A stretch of DNA of 64,000 nucleotides from the NCBI RefSeq assembly GCF_018383585.1, contig NZ_JAHAMK010000007.1, positions 27,680 through 91,679 on the forward strand, in the 5' to 3' direction. The DNA comes from Microvirga sp. 3-52 (GTDB taxonomy: Bacteria; Pseudomonadota; Alphaproteobacteria; Rhizobiales; Beijerinckiaceae). Below the pieces are notes generated by a model that searched no databases, was not told the origin of the DNA, and worked only from the letters and a program-made list of their open reading frames with translations. The translations under genes and the position numbers were made by a program. Within the stretch, counting starts at the first letter, position 1; each line of letters begins with the position of its first letter. Shown in pieces: positions 28,231 to 36,817 of the stretch.

Positions 28231-29229
28231 ATGTCGCAAGGCATTACCGTCCAACCGGGCCAAATCATCGAGCGCATCCTGACCCTGGAGCTCGTCCGCG
28301 TCACCGAACGCGCGGCTGTCGCCTCCGCCAGGCTGCGTGGCCGCGGCAATGAAAAGGCCGCCGACCAGGCCGCCGTGGACGCTATGCGTCGTGAGCTGAA
28401 CAAGCTTCCCATCGACGGCACGGTCGTGATCGGCGAAGGCGAACGCGACGAGGCGCCGATGCTCTTCATCGGCGAGAGAGTCGGCAACAAGCAGGGCCCG
28501 AAGGTCGACATCGCCGTGGATCCGCTCGAAGGCACGACCCTTTGCGCCAAGGACATGCCGGGCTCCATCGCCGTCATGGCCATGGCCGAGGCCGGAACCC
28601 TGCTGGCGGCTCCCGACGTCTACATGCACAAGATCGCGGTCGGGCCCGGCTATCCCGCCGGCGTCGTCGATCTTGACGCCAGCCCTGAGGAAAACCTGCA
28701 CAACCTCGCCAAGGCGAAGGGCGTGAAGGTGAACGAGCTTACCGCCCTCGTGCTCGACCGCCCGCGCCATGCGGACCTGATCGCGGCGATCCGCAAGACC
28801 GGCGCAGGTGTCCGCCTGATTTCGGACGGCGACGTGGCCGGTGTGATCTTCACGACCAAGCCGGCGGAAACCGGCATCGACATCTATCTCGGAATCGGCG
28901 CTGCGCCTGAGGGCGTGCTGGCGGCCGGTGCGCTGCGTTGCATCGGCGGCCAGATGCAGGCCCGCCTGATCCTCGACACGGAGGAAAAGCGCTCCCGTGC
29001 CCTGCAGATGGGCGTAACCGATCCCAACAAGAAGTACGACATGACGGATCTCGCCCGTGGCGACGTGATCGTGGCGGCGACCGGCGTGACTGACAGCGCG
29101 CTCACCCGAGGCGTCCACTTCGGCCAGGAGGTGATCACCACCGAGACGGTGGTCTACCGCTCCGCGACCGGCACCGTCCGCCGCATCTACGGCGAGCACC
29201 GGGAACTGGCGAAGTTCCACCTGGATTAA
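28231..29229 (+). CDS. glpX: Class II fructose-1,6-bisphosphatase
   Basis: A 332-residue GlpX-type enzyme removing the 1-phosphate from fructose 1,6-bisphosphate in gluconeogenesis. Metal-binding GEGERDEAPMLFIGE near 70-85 and DPLEGTTLCAKDMPGS near 98-113. GAGGGAGA precedes the ATG. Third gene of the aminotransferase-hom-glpX set, conserved in Rhizobiales. Confidence 0.96.
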   Translation: MSQGITVQPGQIIERILTLELVRVTERAAVASARLRGRGNEKAADQAAVDAMRRELNKLPIDGTVVIGEGERDEAPMLFIGERVGNKQGPKVDIAVDPLEGTTLCAKDMPGSIAVMAMAEAGTLLAAPDVYMHKIAVGPGYPAGVVDLDASPEENLHNLAKAKGVKVNELTALVLDRPRHADLIAAIRKTGAGVRLISDGDVAGVIFTTKPAETGIDIYLGIGAAPEGVLAAGALRCIGGQMQARLILDTEEKRSRALQMGVTDPNKKYDMTDLARGDVIVAATGVTDSALTRGVHFGQEVITTETVVYRSATGTVRRIYGEHRELAKFHLD

Positions 29230-29261
29230 GTCGGTCCAGGGACGGAGCGCAATCCACATGC

Positions 29262-29288
29262 ATCATGGCCGGGCTCGCCCGGCCATTT
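29262..29288. repeat. Double-hairpin repeat, half copy
   Basis: One hairpin only, ATGGCCGGGCTCGCCCGGCCAT, 33 bases past glpX; it could serve as its terminator although no T run follows. Confidence 0.6.
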
Positions 29289-29346
29289 GCGTTTTGACCT
29301 GCTCTCGCCTCATCCTGACGGTCTGATTCACAATGGCGTCCTTCGA

Positions 29347-29437
29347 CGTCATGGCCGGCCTTGTGCCGGCCATCCCGATGCGGTGAGGCGCGGCGCTTCT
29401 CTTCATTGGGATCACCGGCACGAGGCCGGTGATGACG
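29347..29437 (-). repeat. Double-hairpin intergenic repeat, copy 4 (inverted)
   Basis: Opposite orientation to the other full copies: ATGGCCGGC...GCCGGCCAT first, then GATGCGG...GGCGCGGCGC, then ATCACCGGC...GCCGGTGAT. It ends 37 bases before the GNAT gene. Confidence 0.88.
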
Positions 29438-29473
29438 TCAGAGGGACGACGTTTTTCAAAGTGGGAAGCAAAT

Positions 29474-29917
29474 ATGCTTCAGATCCGCCCCTTTACCGCT
29501 GACGACCGGAATGCCTGGGAGCCCCTCTGGCAGGGTTATCTGACGTTCTACAAGTCATCCGTGCCGCCCGAGGTCACGGAGACCACTTGGCGTCGGTTCC
29601 TCGATCCCGCGGAGCCCATGCATGGCCTCGCGGCCGTTCTCGACGGCAGGATCGTCGGCATTGTTCATTTCATCTATCACCGCTCCACCTGGACCACGGC
29701 GGATTACTGCTACCTGCAGGATCTGTTCACCGCCGAGGAGGCGAGGGGGCAGGGCGTGGCGCGCGCCCTGATCGAGACCGTCTACGAGAAGGCGAAAGCC
29801 CACGGCGCGAGCAGGGTCTATTGGCTGACTCATGAGACAAACACGACGGCCCAGGCCCTCTACGACAAGGTCGCCGCCCGCAGCGGCTTCATTCAGTATC
29901 GCCATCTGTTCGGCTGA
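29474..29917 (+). CDS. GNAT-family N-acetyltransferase
   Basis: A 147-residue acetyl-CoA-dependent acetyltransferase. Beta strand and acetyl-CoA loop ARGQGVARALIETVYEKA (Q/RxxGxG/A type) near 96-113 and C-terminal TNTTAQALYDKVAARSGF. Start at ATG 29474 gives MLQIRPFTADDRNAW, the standard N-terminus. Substrate unknown. Confidence 0.9.
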   Translation: MLQIRPFTADDRNAWEPLWQGYLTFYKSSVPPEVTETTWRRFLDPAEPMHGLAAVLDGRIVGIVHFIYHRSTWTTADYCYLQDLFTAEEARGQGVARALIETVYEKAKAHGASRVYWLTHETNTTAQALYDKVAARSGFIQYRHLFG

Positions 29918-29965
29918 TGCCGCGGTCATTCCGGCGGTCGATGGGCCGCGAATGACACCCTCCTC

Positions 29966-30055
29966 CGTCATCACCGGCCTTGCGCCGGTGATCCCGATAC
30001 GAAGACGCGGCGTTTCACAGGATCGGGATGGCCGCGACAAGCCCGGCCATGACGA
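29966..30055 (+). repeat. Double-hairpin intergenic repeat, copy 5
   Basis: Full copy between the GNAT gene and recJ; the right hairpin has one mismatch (GGCCGCGACAAGCCCGGCC). Confidence 0.88.
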
Positions 30056-30119
30056 GGCCGAAGCAGCTCACCAGCATCCCAGGATGCTTTGACCACAATT
30101 CGCGGATAAGACTGCTGCC

Positions 30120-31931
30120 GTGACCGAATCATCTCCTCTTCTCCTGCCGAAGCCCTTCCTGGGCGTCACCCAATCCGCCCTCGGGCGCACCTGGGTCGAG
30201 CGCTGCGATGCCGCCCAGGGGACGATCGCGCTCGCCATCGCGCAGACCCACGGCCTTCCGGACGTGCTGTCCCGTGTCCTGGCCGGACGTGGTGTCGGGA
30301 TCCATGACGCCGAGGGCTTCCTGAACCCGCGCCTGCGGGATCTCATGCCGGATCCGCACGGGCTCACCGATATGGAGGCTGCGGCCTCCCGGCTGGGCGA
30401 TGCGGTGATGCGCAACGAGAAGGTGGCGATCTTCGGGGATTATGACGTCGATGGGGCCTGCAGCGCAGCGCTCCTCGCCGAGTATCTTCGCGCCTGCGGG
30501 TTGGACTATGCCATCCACATCCCCGACCGTATCACGGAGGGCTACGGCCCGAATGTCGATGCCATCCGGGCGCTGAAGGAGCAGGGCGCCGACATCCTCG
30601 TCACGGTCGATTGCGGGACCGCGAGCATCGAGCCCTTGGCCGAAGCCAAGCGCCTCGGCCTCGATCCCATCGTTCTCGATCACCACCAGGCGCCGGAGCA
30701 GCTCCCGGAGGCGCTCGCCATCGTGAACCCGAACCGGCAGGACGACCTGTCGGGGCTCGGTCATCTCTGCGCGGCCGGTGTGGTGTTCCTGTTCCTGGTC
30801 GCCCTCAACCGGACCTTGCGTTCCCGCGGCTTCTTCCAGGGACGACCCGAGCCCGACCTCATGGGGAGCCTCGATCTCGTCGCACTGGCGACCGTTGCCG
30901 ACGTGGTTCCGCTCATCGGACTCAACCGGGCGTTCGTGCGCCAGGGACTGGCCATCATGAAGAGCCGCCGCCGGGTCGGGCTGGCGGCGCTTCTCGATAC
31001 GGCAGGCCTCGCCGGAGCTCCGGAAAGCTGGCATCTCGGTTATCTGGTCGGACCACGCATCAACGCCGGCGGCCGGATCGGCGACGCGGCCCTGGGTTCG
31101 CGCCTTCTGCTGACGGATGATCCCGTGCAGGCCGGTCGGCTCGCGGCCGAGCTCGATCGGCTCAACCGGGAGCGCCAGGCCATCGAGGTTGTAGCCGTCG
31201 CCGAAGCCGAGGCTCAGGCGATGATGGCGCTGGAGCGCATGCCGGACCTGCCCGTTCTCGTGACCGCCTCGGCCGAGTGGCACCCGGGCGTCGTCGGCCT
31301 GATCTCCGCCCGCACCAAGGAGCGGTTCCGCCGTCCGGCCTTCGCCTTCACCCTCAATGCCGACGGCACGGCGACCGGTTCTGGCCGTTCGGTGCCCGGC
31401 GTGGATCTGGGGTTTGCAGTGCGCGCAGCCGTCGAGGCGGGGCTCGCCATCAAGGGTGGCGGCCACACCATGGCGGCCGGCGTGACGATTCAGGCTGTCG
31501 ATCTGGAGCGCTTCCTCGCCTTCGTCACCGAGAAGCTCACCGAACCGGTGAGCACCATGCGTCTCAGGGACGATTTCGCCGTTGACGCGACCCTCACGGC
31601 TGCCGGCGCCCAGCCTGCCGTCGTGACGGCTCTGGAGCGGGCAGGGCCGTTCGGGCAGGGCCAGCCGGAACCCGTCTTCGTCTTCCCGCAGCATCGCCTC
31701 GTCGAGGCGCGTGAGGTCGGCAGCGGCGGGCATATGCGCGTGAAGCTTCGGGGCGGGGACGGCAGCTTTATCGGCGGAATCGCCTTCCGTGCCGCCGGGC
31801 AGCCGCTCGGAAATGCCCTGTCGCAGGCCATCGGAAATCCACTCCATGTGGCCGGCACGCTCTCCATCGACCGCTGGGGCGGCAATGAAAAGGTCGAGGT
31901 CCGGATCATGGATGCGGCGAGGCCGGAATAA
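30120..31931 (+). CDS. recJ: Single-stranded-DNA exonuclease RecJ
   Basis: A 603-residue 5'-3' exonuclease for recombination and repair. DHH motifs: FGDYDVDGACSAALLAEYL near 104, VTVDCGT near 161, VLDHHQAPE near 186, and DHHA1-type GGHTMAAGVTI near 450; the OB-fold follows. Metal-binding Asp/His residues are present. Start is GTG 30120; ribosome site is weak. Confidence 0.96.
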   Translation: MTESSPLLLPKPFLGVTQSALGRTWVERCDAAQGTIALAIAQTHGLPDVLSRVLAGRGVGIHDAEGFLNPRLRDLMPDPHGLTDMEAAASRLGDAVMRNEKVAIFGDYDVDGACSAALLAEYLRACGLDYAIHIPDRITEGYGPNVDAIRALKEQGADILVTVDCGTASIEPLAEAKRLGLDPIVLDHHQAPEQLPEALAIVNPNRQDDLSGLGHLCAAGVVFLFLVALNRTLRSRGFFQGRPEPDLMGSLDLVALATVADVVPLIGLNRAFVRQGLAIMKSRRRVGLAALLDTAGLAGAPESWHLGYLVGPRINAGGRIGDAALGSRLLLTDDPVQAGRLAAELDRLNRERQAIEVVAVAEAEAQAMMALERMPDLPVLVTASAEWHPGVVGLISARTKERFRRPAFAFTLNADGTATGSGRSVPGVDLGFAVRAAVEAGLAIKGGGHTMAAGVTIQAVDLERFLAFVTEKLTEPVSTMRLRDDFAVDATLTAAGAQPAVVTALERAGPFGQGQPEPVFVFPQHRLVEAREVGSGGHMRVKLRGGDGSFIGGIAFRAAGQPLGNALSQAIGNPLHVAGTLSIDRWGGNEKVEVRIMDAARPE

Positions 31932-31945
31932 TTCAATTCTGGTGC

Positions 31946-31974
31946 TTGCGATGCGTCACGAACCCATCTATAGG
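31946..31974 (+). promoter_or_regulatory. Promoter of tRNA-Glu
   Basis: TTGCGA (31946-31951), 17-base spacer, TATAGG (31969-31974), 35 bases before the mature tRNA. Confidence 0.6.
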
Positions 31975-32009
31975 TTCGCCCACTTCGGCGGCACCGCCCC
32001 GAATGACCC

Positions 32010-32084
32010 GCGCCCTTCGTCTATCGGTTAGGACGCCAGCCTTTCACGCTGGAGAGAGGGGTTCGACTCCCCTAGGGCGCGCCA
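32010..32084 (+). tRNA. tRNA-Glu (anticodon TTC)
   Basis: Complete cloverleaf: acceptor GCGCCCT/AGGGCGC, D arm GTCTATCGGTTAGGAC, anticodon arm CCAGC-CTTTCAC-GCTGG with TTC at 32043-32045, T arm GGGGTTCGACTCCCC, discriminator G and encoded CCA (32082-32084). It sits at the left edge of the accessory-like region. Confidence 0.97.
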
Positions 32085-32659
32085 CTCTAACTCACCTGTC
32101 GAAAAGCCTTGTAATATAAAGAGTTGAGAGCAGCGCGGTTTGGCTGTGGCCGCCAGAAAGTCACTATCGAACCTGCACGTGAACCCAGCAGGCTGCGGGT
32201 CCAGAGCCTGATCGTCTTAACATTAGCGAACATCCGAGATCAGGCCAAAAGAGGACCCTTATACGGTCGCGCTTAAGCGCCCGGTTTGACCCGCCGCGGA
32301 CCATCCTGTGCCTGTGGTGCAGGCCTAGAGCGTCGGACCCAAAAGTCGACTTGCCCTGTTGGGATCCATTCCGATGCTCATCTTTCTGAGCTGGCGCATC
32401 GTTGGGCTCGGAAAAACAGGTCCATTTTTCACTGGCGTGGCCCTGCGGGTCGCTGACGCGGCCCTCCGGGTCTGCACGGTGCGCTAGACGGAGATCGAGA
32501 CGCTATAAGCGCACGCTTCCATAACGCCCGTATAGTGAAAGCTTTCGCCGAAGGCTTTTTAGCGACGATGGGAGGAGGAGCCCTCGTGATCGGCTACACA
32601 ATTGGCCTCATCGGCCTGAGCAAGGATTTCAGACTTCCCTTCTCGTCATTGCGCCGCAA
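32085..32659. other. 575-base region without a gene
   Basis: Between tRNA-Glu and the first regulator. It contains dispersed repeat family 2 copy B (32326-32488). Nothing else recognisable; a short GTG frame from 32535 is weak. Confidence 0.6.
32326..32488. repeat. Dispersed repeat family 2, copy B
   Basis: Related to 10821-10954: GCGTCGGACCC start, CCGATGCTCATCTTT, GCGCATCGTTGGGCTCGG, CATTTTTCACTGGCG, GACGCGGCCC. Near its end a unit of about 21 bases is duplicated imperfectly (32433-32453 and 32454-32475). Confidence 0.65.
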
Positions 32660-33409
32660 TCAATTGGACAGTCGGGGCGGTCGGGGACCCATCTCCCTAA
32701 CGGTGAAGCTGCTGACTGCCATGGATGGCCGAGCGGCGGAGCCAAACGCGATCCCTTGCCGACCGCCCGGGCTTCGCCTGAGATCCTGCGCCGCCATCAC
32801 GACCTCGACGCGGTTGCGCACATTCAGCTTCTGCATCAGGACCGTCATGTAGTGCTTGACGGTCCGCTCGGTGAGGCCCAGGTCGGAGGCGATCTCCTTG
32901 TTGGTCCGGCCCCCGAGCAGGAGATGGACGATCTGGTCCTCCCGGGCGGTCAGGCTAAGCGCCTGCATGGCGATCTTGCGCACGGACGCATTCTTCAGCG
33001 CGGCGATCGCCCCACTGGCGAAGATCTCCGACACGTAGGTGGCCCCGGCGATTACGGCCCTTGCGGCATTGACGAGCTCGCCCGTCGCGCATGACTTGGA
33101 CACGTATCCCCGTGCCCCAGCCTCTAGCGCGCTCACCGCATGCTCGACGCTGGGGACCGCCGTGAAGACGATGACCCGCGTGCCCGGATGCCTGGCCGCG
33201 ATCTCTGAGATCGCCGCGACGGCGTCTCCGGGGATTGCCAGGTCCAGGATCATCAGGTCGGGCCGGTGCTGTCCGGCAATCGCGAGCGCGTCTTGGGAGC
33301 TCTCGCCCCGCGCCACCACGGAGAATGTGCCTTGCGTGGCGAGCACGTGCGCCACCCCCTCGATCGTGACAGGATGGCTGTCGATCAAGGCAACTGAAAT
33401 CGAATCCAT
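32660..33409 (-). CDS. NarL/FixJ-type response regulator
   Basis: A 249-residue regulator. Receiver domain with Asp56 in LMILDLAIPG (about 5-120) and LuxR-type helix-turn-helix LTAREDQIVHLLLGGRTNKEIASDLGL near 165-190. A 30-residue tail follows. ATG 33409 is chosen (MDSISVALID); GGGGGGAT lies upstream. Divergent from the kinase-regulator pair at 33804-35865. Confidence 0.92.
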   Translation of the reverse strand: MDSISVALIDSHPVTIEGVAHVLATQGTFSVVARGESSQDALAIAGQHRPDLMILDLAIPGDAVAAISEIAARHPGTRVIVFTAVPSVEHAVSALEAGARGYVSKSCATGELVNAARAVIAGATYVSEIFASGAIAALKNASVRKIAMQALSLTAREDQIVHLLLGGRTNKEIASDLGLTERTVKHYMTVLMQKLNVRNRVEVVMAAQDLRRSPGGRQGIAFGSAARPSMAVSSFTVREMGPRPPRLSN

Positions 33410-33803
33410 GGTATGATCCCCCCGACATGGACCTGGCGGCGCCGGTTCGCGTGCCCCTCCGGTCCAAGTCTTCTTGTCTGTCCAAGAAGCATAGCCGTCA
33501 AAAGGAAAGGAGTCCGTCATCCTGAGGGGCTAGCGCAACGGCGGAAGGTACTAACCCGACGGAGGTAGACGGCGGGCTCTGAAGGCGCCCCGCACATGGC
33601 GCGGAAGGCGCGGCACCGGTTCGGGCCGTGAGGGAAACGCGATCCCGGGCGTTTCCGATCCGCCCGTGCCACGCGTCGGCCCATCATGCCCGAACGGGGT
33701 AGTCGCCTGGACCAAAGTCGGGTCCCGCGTTGGACCTTCGTCGATTGCGGGACGGCCGGTTCCAGGTATCCTCGGGCCCTCACGGCGCACATTGGGGCAG
33801 GGC
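33410..33803. other. 394-base divergent intergenic region
   Basis: Separates the regulator at 32660-33409 from the kinase at 33804. Open in several frames because of high GC, but no start with a convincing ribosome site. It presumably carries the divergent promoters; none matches a clear consensus. Confidence 0.4.
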
Positions 33804-35222
33804 ATGTCGGGGTTGTCGGCACGGATGGGAGCGCGGCGTTGGGGCGCCGTCGTGAGATCCTGGAGCCTGACCCGCCAGTTCGCCGTGACGGGCGGCGCCA
33901 TCATGCTGCTTGCGATGGTCGTCGAAGGGCTGTTCACCGCCGAGATCATCGCCAGGAACACGATCGACCGGAAGGCCGCGACGACCGCCCTGTTCATGGA
34001 CAGCATCCTCTCGCCGCTAGCCCATCATCTCGCGGCCGGCGACGTCCTGCCCGTGAAGGAGCGGGCAGAACTGGACCGGCTGCTCGGCCGGGAGGACTTC
34101 AGGAGCCGTTTCCCCCACGTCGAGATCTGGAAAGACGGCGGGCTCGTCGCCTACTCGACGACGCCCGGACTGATCGGGCGCCGGTTCTATCCTCCCGCAG
34201 GGATGGTCGAGGCCATGCAGGGAGAGGTTTCGGCGCGCTACGCCGACTTGGAAGCCGATGAGCACGAGATCCGAGGCTTCACCTCTCGCTATCTCGAGAT
34301 CTACTCCCCCATCCGGGAGCATCATACCGGACGTATTATCGCCGTCGCGGAGATCCACGAGGCGACTGAGCCGCTGGAGCGGCGGCTGTGGTGGCTGCGC
34401 CTGAAAAGCTGGCTCGCTCGGATCGGTGCCACCGGGCTGATCATGGCGGGCCTGTTCTGGATCGTTTACCGCGGCAGCCGGACCATCATGACCCAGCAGC
34501 GCCAGCTCGGCGAGCGCATGGCGGACGTCGAGCGGACGTCCCAGCACAACCGGGCCCTCAGGGAACGGGTCCAGCGGGCCTCGGGCCGCGTCTCGGAACT
34601 GACCGAGTGTTACCTGCGGGGGTTCGGTGCGGAGCTGCACGACGGTCCCGCGCAACTCGTGGGGCTGGCCGCCCTGAAGGTCGAGCACGTCCGGCGCGCC
34701 GGGACGGACGCGCAGCGGGAGGAGGAGTTGCAGGTGCTGGACTCTGTCCTCGAGGAGGCCCAGCGCGACATCCGCGCCCTGTCGAAGGGACTGATGCTGC
34801 CGGAGATCGAAGGTCTGCCGCTCGCGGAGGTCATCGGCCGGGCGGCCCGTGCGCACGAGCGGCGCACCGGCACCGCGGTTGCCGTCCGCTGCGAGTCCGT
34901 TTTCCAAGCCGTTCCGGATGCGGTCAGGATCTGCGCGTACCGCTTCGTCCAGGAAGGCCTCAACAATGCCTTCCGCCATGCCGGCGGCAACGGCCAGACC
35001 GTGGTCTGCGAGGTCGAGGACAACGTCCTGTGCCTCGCCGTGGAGGACGAAGGGGGAACGGGCATCCACCGTCCGGCCGGACCCGATTCCGGCCTGGGGC
35101 TGGTCGGGCTGCGGGAGCGGGCGGAAAGTCTGGGCGGCACGTTCCGCATCGGCAAGGCACCGGGCGGCGGGACCAGGATCGAGATGACGTTGGCTTTGGC
35201 CGGGGGAGGACAGGATGGTTGA
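33804..35222 (+). CDS. NarL-family sensor histidine kinase
   Basis: A 472-residue kinase of the HisKA_3/NarX class. First membrane helix about 25-48 (GGAIMLLAMVVEGLFTAEII), extracytoplasmic sensor region to about 205, second helix about 210-228 (IGATGLIMAGLFWIVY), coiled coil, then GAELHDGPAQLVGLAALK with phosphoacceptor His279, and a HATPase with GLGLVGLRERAESLGG. ATG 33804 is chosen; upstream frame extension lacks a ribosome site. Its 3' end overlaps the next regulator by 8 bases, so they form a two-component pair. Confidence 0.92.
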   Translation: MSGLSARMGARRWGAVVRSWSLTRQFAVTGGAIMLLAMVVEGLFTAEIIARNTIDRKAATTALFMDSILSPLAHHLAAGDVLPVKERAELDRLLGREDFRSRFPHVEIWKDGGLVAYSTTPGLIGRRFYPPAGMVEAMQGEVSARYADLEADEHEIRGFTSRYLEIYSPIREHHTGRIIAVAEIHEATEPLERRLWWLRLKSWLARIGATGLIMAGLFWIVYRGSRTIMTQQRQLGERMADVERTSQHNRALRERVQRASGRVSELTECYLRGFGAELHDGPAQLVGLAALKVEHVRRAGTDAQREEELQVLDSVLEEAQRDIRALSKGLMLPEIEGLPLAEVIGRAARAHERRTGTAVAVRCESVFQAVPDAVRICAYRFVQEGLNNAFRHAGGNGQTVVCEVEDNVLCLAVEDEGGTGIHRPAGPDSGLGLVGLRERAESLGGTFRIGKAPGGGTRIEMTLALAGGGQDG

Positions 35223-35865
35223 GAGGATTCGCGTCGCCGTGGTGGATGACCATGCGATGTTCCGGGCCGGGGTGATCCAGTCGCTCGGGTTTGACGGCGG
35301 GATCGAGGTCGTGGGGGAAGGGGCCTCGGCCGCGGAGGCCGTGCAGCTCGCGAGGGAGCTTTCCCTCGATCTCATCCTGCTCGACGTCTCGATGCCCGGG
35401 AACGGGATCGAGGCCGCCCGCGAGATCCTCCGGATGCCCGAACCGCCCAAGGTCGCGATGCTGACTGTCTCTGAGGACGATAACGACGTGACGGGGGCGC
35501 TGGAAGCAGGTGCGGTCGGGTACCTTCCCAAGGGGATCCGGGCACCGGACCTGATCGCGGCCGTGCGGAGTCTCAGGGACGGCCGCAGCGTCGTGTCCCC
35601 CGACCTCGCGCTCCGCGTGCTGTCGAACAGGGTACGGGCGGAGGCGAGCCCGCTGGCAACCCTCTCGGACCAGGAGAGGCGCACGCTGCGCCTCGTCGCC
35701 AGCGGACTGAGCAACCGCGAGGTCGGCGAACGACTGGACGTGCAGGAAAAGACCGTCAAGTATCACGTGACCAACATCCTGAGGAAGCTCAAGGCCAGGA
35801 ACCGGGTCGAGGCAGTTCTCATCGCTAAGCGCGCGTGGGACGATCTCGGGAACAGGGGAGTGTAA
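35215..35865 (+). CDS. NarL/FixJ-type response regulator (partner of the kinase)
   Basis: A 216-residue regulator with receiver Asp57 (LILLDVSMPG), conserved Lys in YLPKGI near 105, and a LuxR-type HTH (LSDQERRTLRLVASGLSNREVGERL) near 152-180. The start overlaps the kinase 3' end (translational coupling). A plausible controller of the secretion operon that begins 950 bases downstream. Confidence 0.93.
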   Translation: MVERIRVAVVDDHAMFRAGVIQSLGFDGGIEVVGEGASAAEAVQLARELSLDLILLDVSMPGNGIEAAREILRMPEPPKVAMLTVSEDDNDVTGALEAGAVGYLPKGIRAPDLIAAVRSLRDGRSVVSPDLALRVLSNRVRAEASPLATLSDQERRTLRLVASGLSNREVGERLDVQEKTVKYHVTNILRKLKARNRVEAVLIAKRAWDDLGNRGV

Positions 35866-35919
35866 GGCGGGGTCGAAGGCGAATGCCTCCGAATCCCCAG
35901 CCGGCACTCATGATGCCCG

Positions 35920-36405
35920 TCAGTTCGCCAAGCGAAGGATCCTGGTGGCAAGCGTCCTGACCGCAGCCTGCGCCGCATCGGCCGCACCGTCGTCGTATTG
36001 AATTGCCGGACCGAGTTCCACGCAGGCATCCCGGTAGGTGAAGGGCTGCCCCGTGTCGGCATTGAGGAACCGTCCGTTCCCCTCGCGCCTCCGACAACTG
36101 CGGGACGTCTGCGCGTCCGGAAAGACGTTGAAGGATGGGCTCTTCGGATTCTCGAAGGCGTGGAGCGCGCCGGGATATTCCGTTATCGCGGCATCTGAGA
36201 CTTCGAATCCACCGACGAGTTCGAAGTTGCAGGCCGGGTAGAACGGCAGGTCGGCGGCAATCTCCACGCCCTTCGGCCTATGCGCCGCCTGGGAGCGCTC
36301 GAGGCTCCCGTACAGGGCTCAGGGTCCGCCACGCGAGAACCCCATTACGGCGATCCGGGAAGGATCGATGCGCAGGCCGGCTGCCGACAAGACCCCAGCC
36401 GAGAG
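35920..36405 (-). pseudogene. Decayed dienelactone hydrolase-family gene
   Basis: The minus strand reads LSAAGLRIDPSRIAVMGFSRGGP, a TGA stop (36319-36321), then in the same frame ALYGSLERSQAAHRP...PFYPACNFELVGGFEVSDAA joined to ITEYPGALHAFENP...CRRREGNGRFLNADTGQPFTYRDACVELGP. Intact relatives read GFSRGGxAALY, and have about 40 residues including the catalytic Asp between the two joined parts. So there is a nonsense codon, an internal deletion and no recognisable N-terminal half. The nucleophile Ser motif and the His region remain. Confidence 0.8.
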
Positions 36406-36817
36406 GATGCTGCCGCCGGTCCGGACGATGCCGGCGGAGGGCATCAATTCCCCGGACACCGGACCGACAGAAAGGCCACGTCCGGGATTATCCGGCCCGA
36501 ATGGTCCTGGCCGTGCACTCGAAAGCCCATGCCGATGTCCCATCCCGTTTGGGGGCTCGTTTCCTGATCGTCCGTGACGCCGTGCAGTCTGCGAGAGGGG
36601 CACACTCCGTGAAGGGACTGGACCTAGGTCCAGGAGGCGCCCGGGCCCGGGTCCAGGCGCGGACCTCGACCGATGGTTAACAAATCGTTGTACCTCCATC
36701 CGATGCGGGCCGTGCGGCTCTTGGCCAATATTGTCGACGGAATTGCAGGCTGATGGGCGAGGTCGCCCCGGCCGGGACAATGCGCACACAAGACAAAGCC
36801 TCAGAGGGAGAAGCACC
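36406..36817. other. 412-base region upstream of the giant peroxidase
   Basis: Probably contains the eroded 5' part of the hydrolase pseudogene and the promoter of the secretion operon. Palindromic CCTAGGTCC/CCCGGGCCCGGG runs at about 36622-36655 are visible. AGAGGGAGAAG precedes the peroxidase ATG. Confidence 0.4.

Noticed and set aside
32535-32852. GTG-initiated small frame with a hydrophobic N-terminus (GALVIGYTIGLIGL)
   Set aside because: Its second half is the reverse of the response-regulator gene and there is no clear ribosome site; at most a remnant of a small membrane protein.
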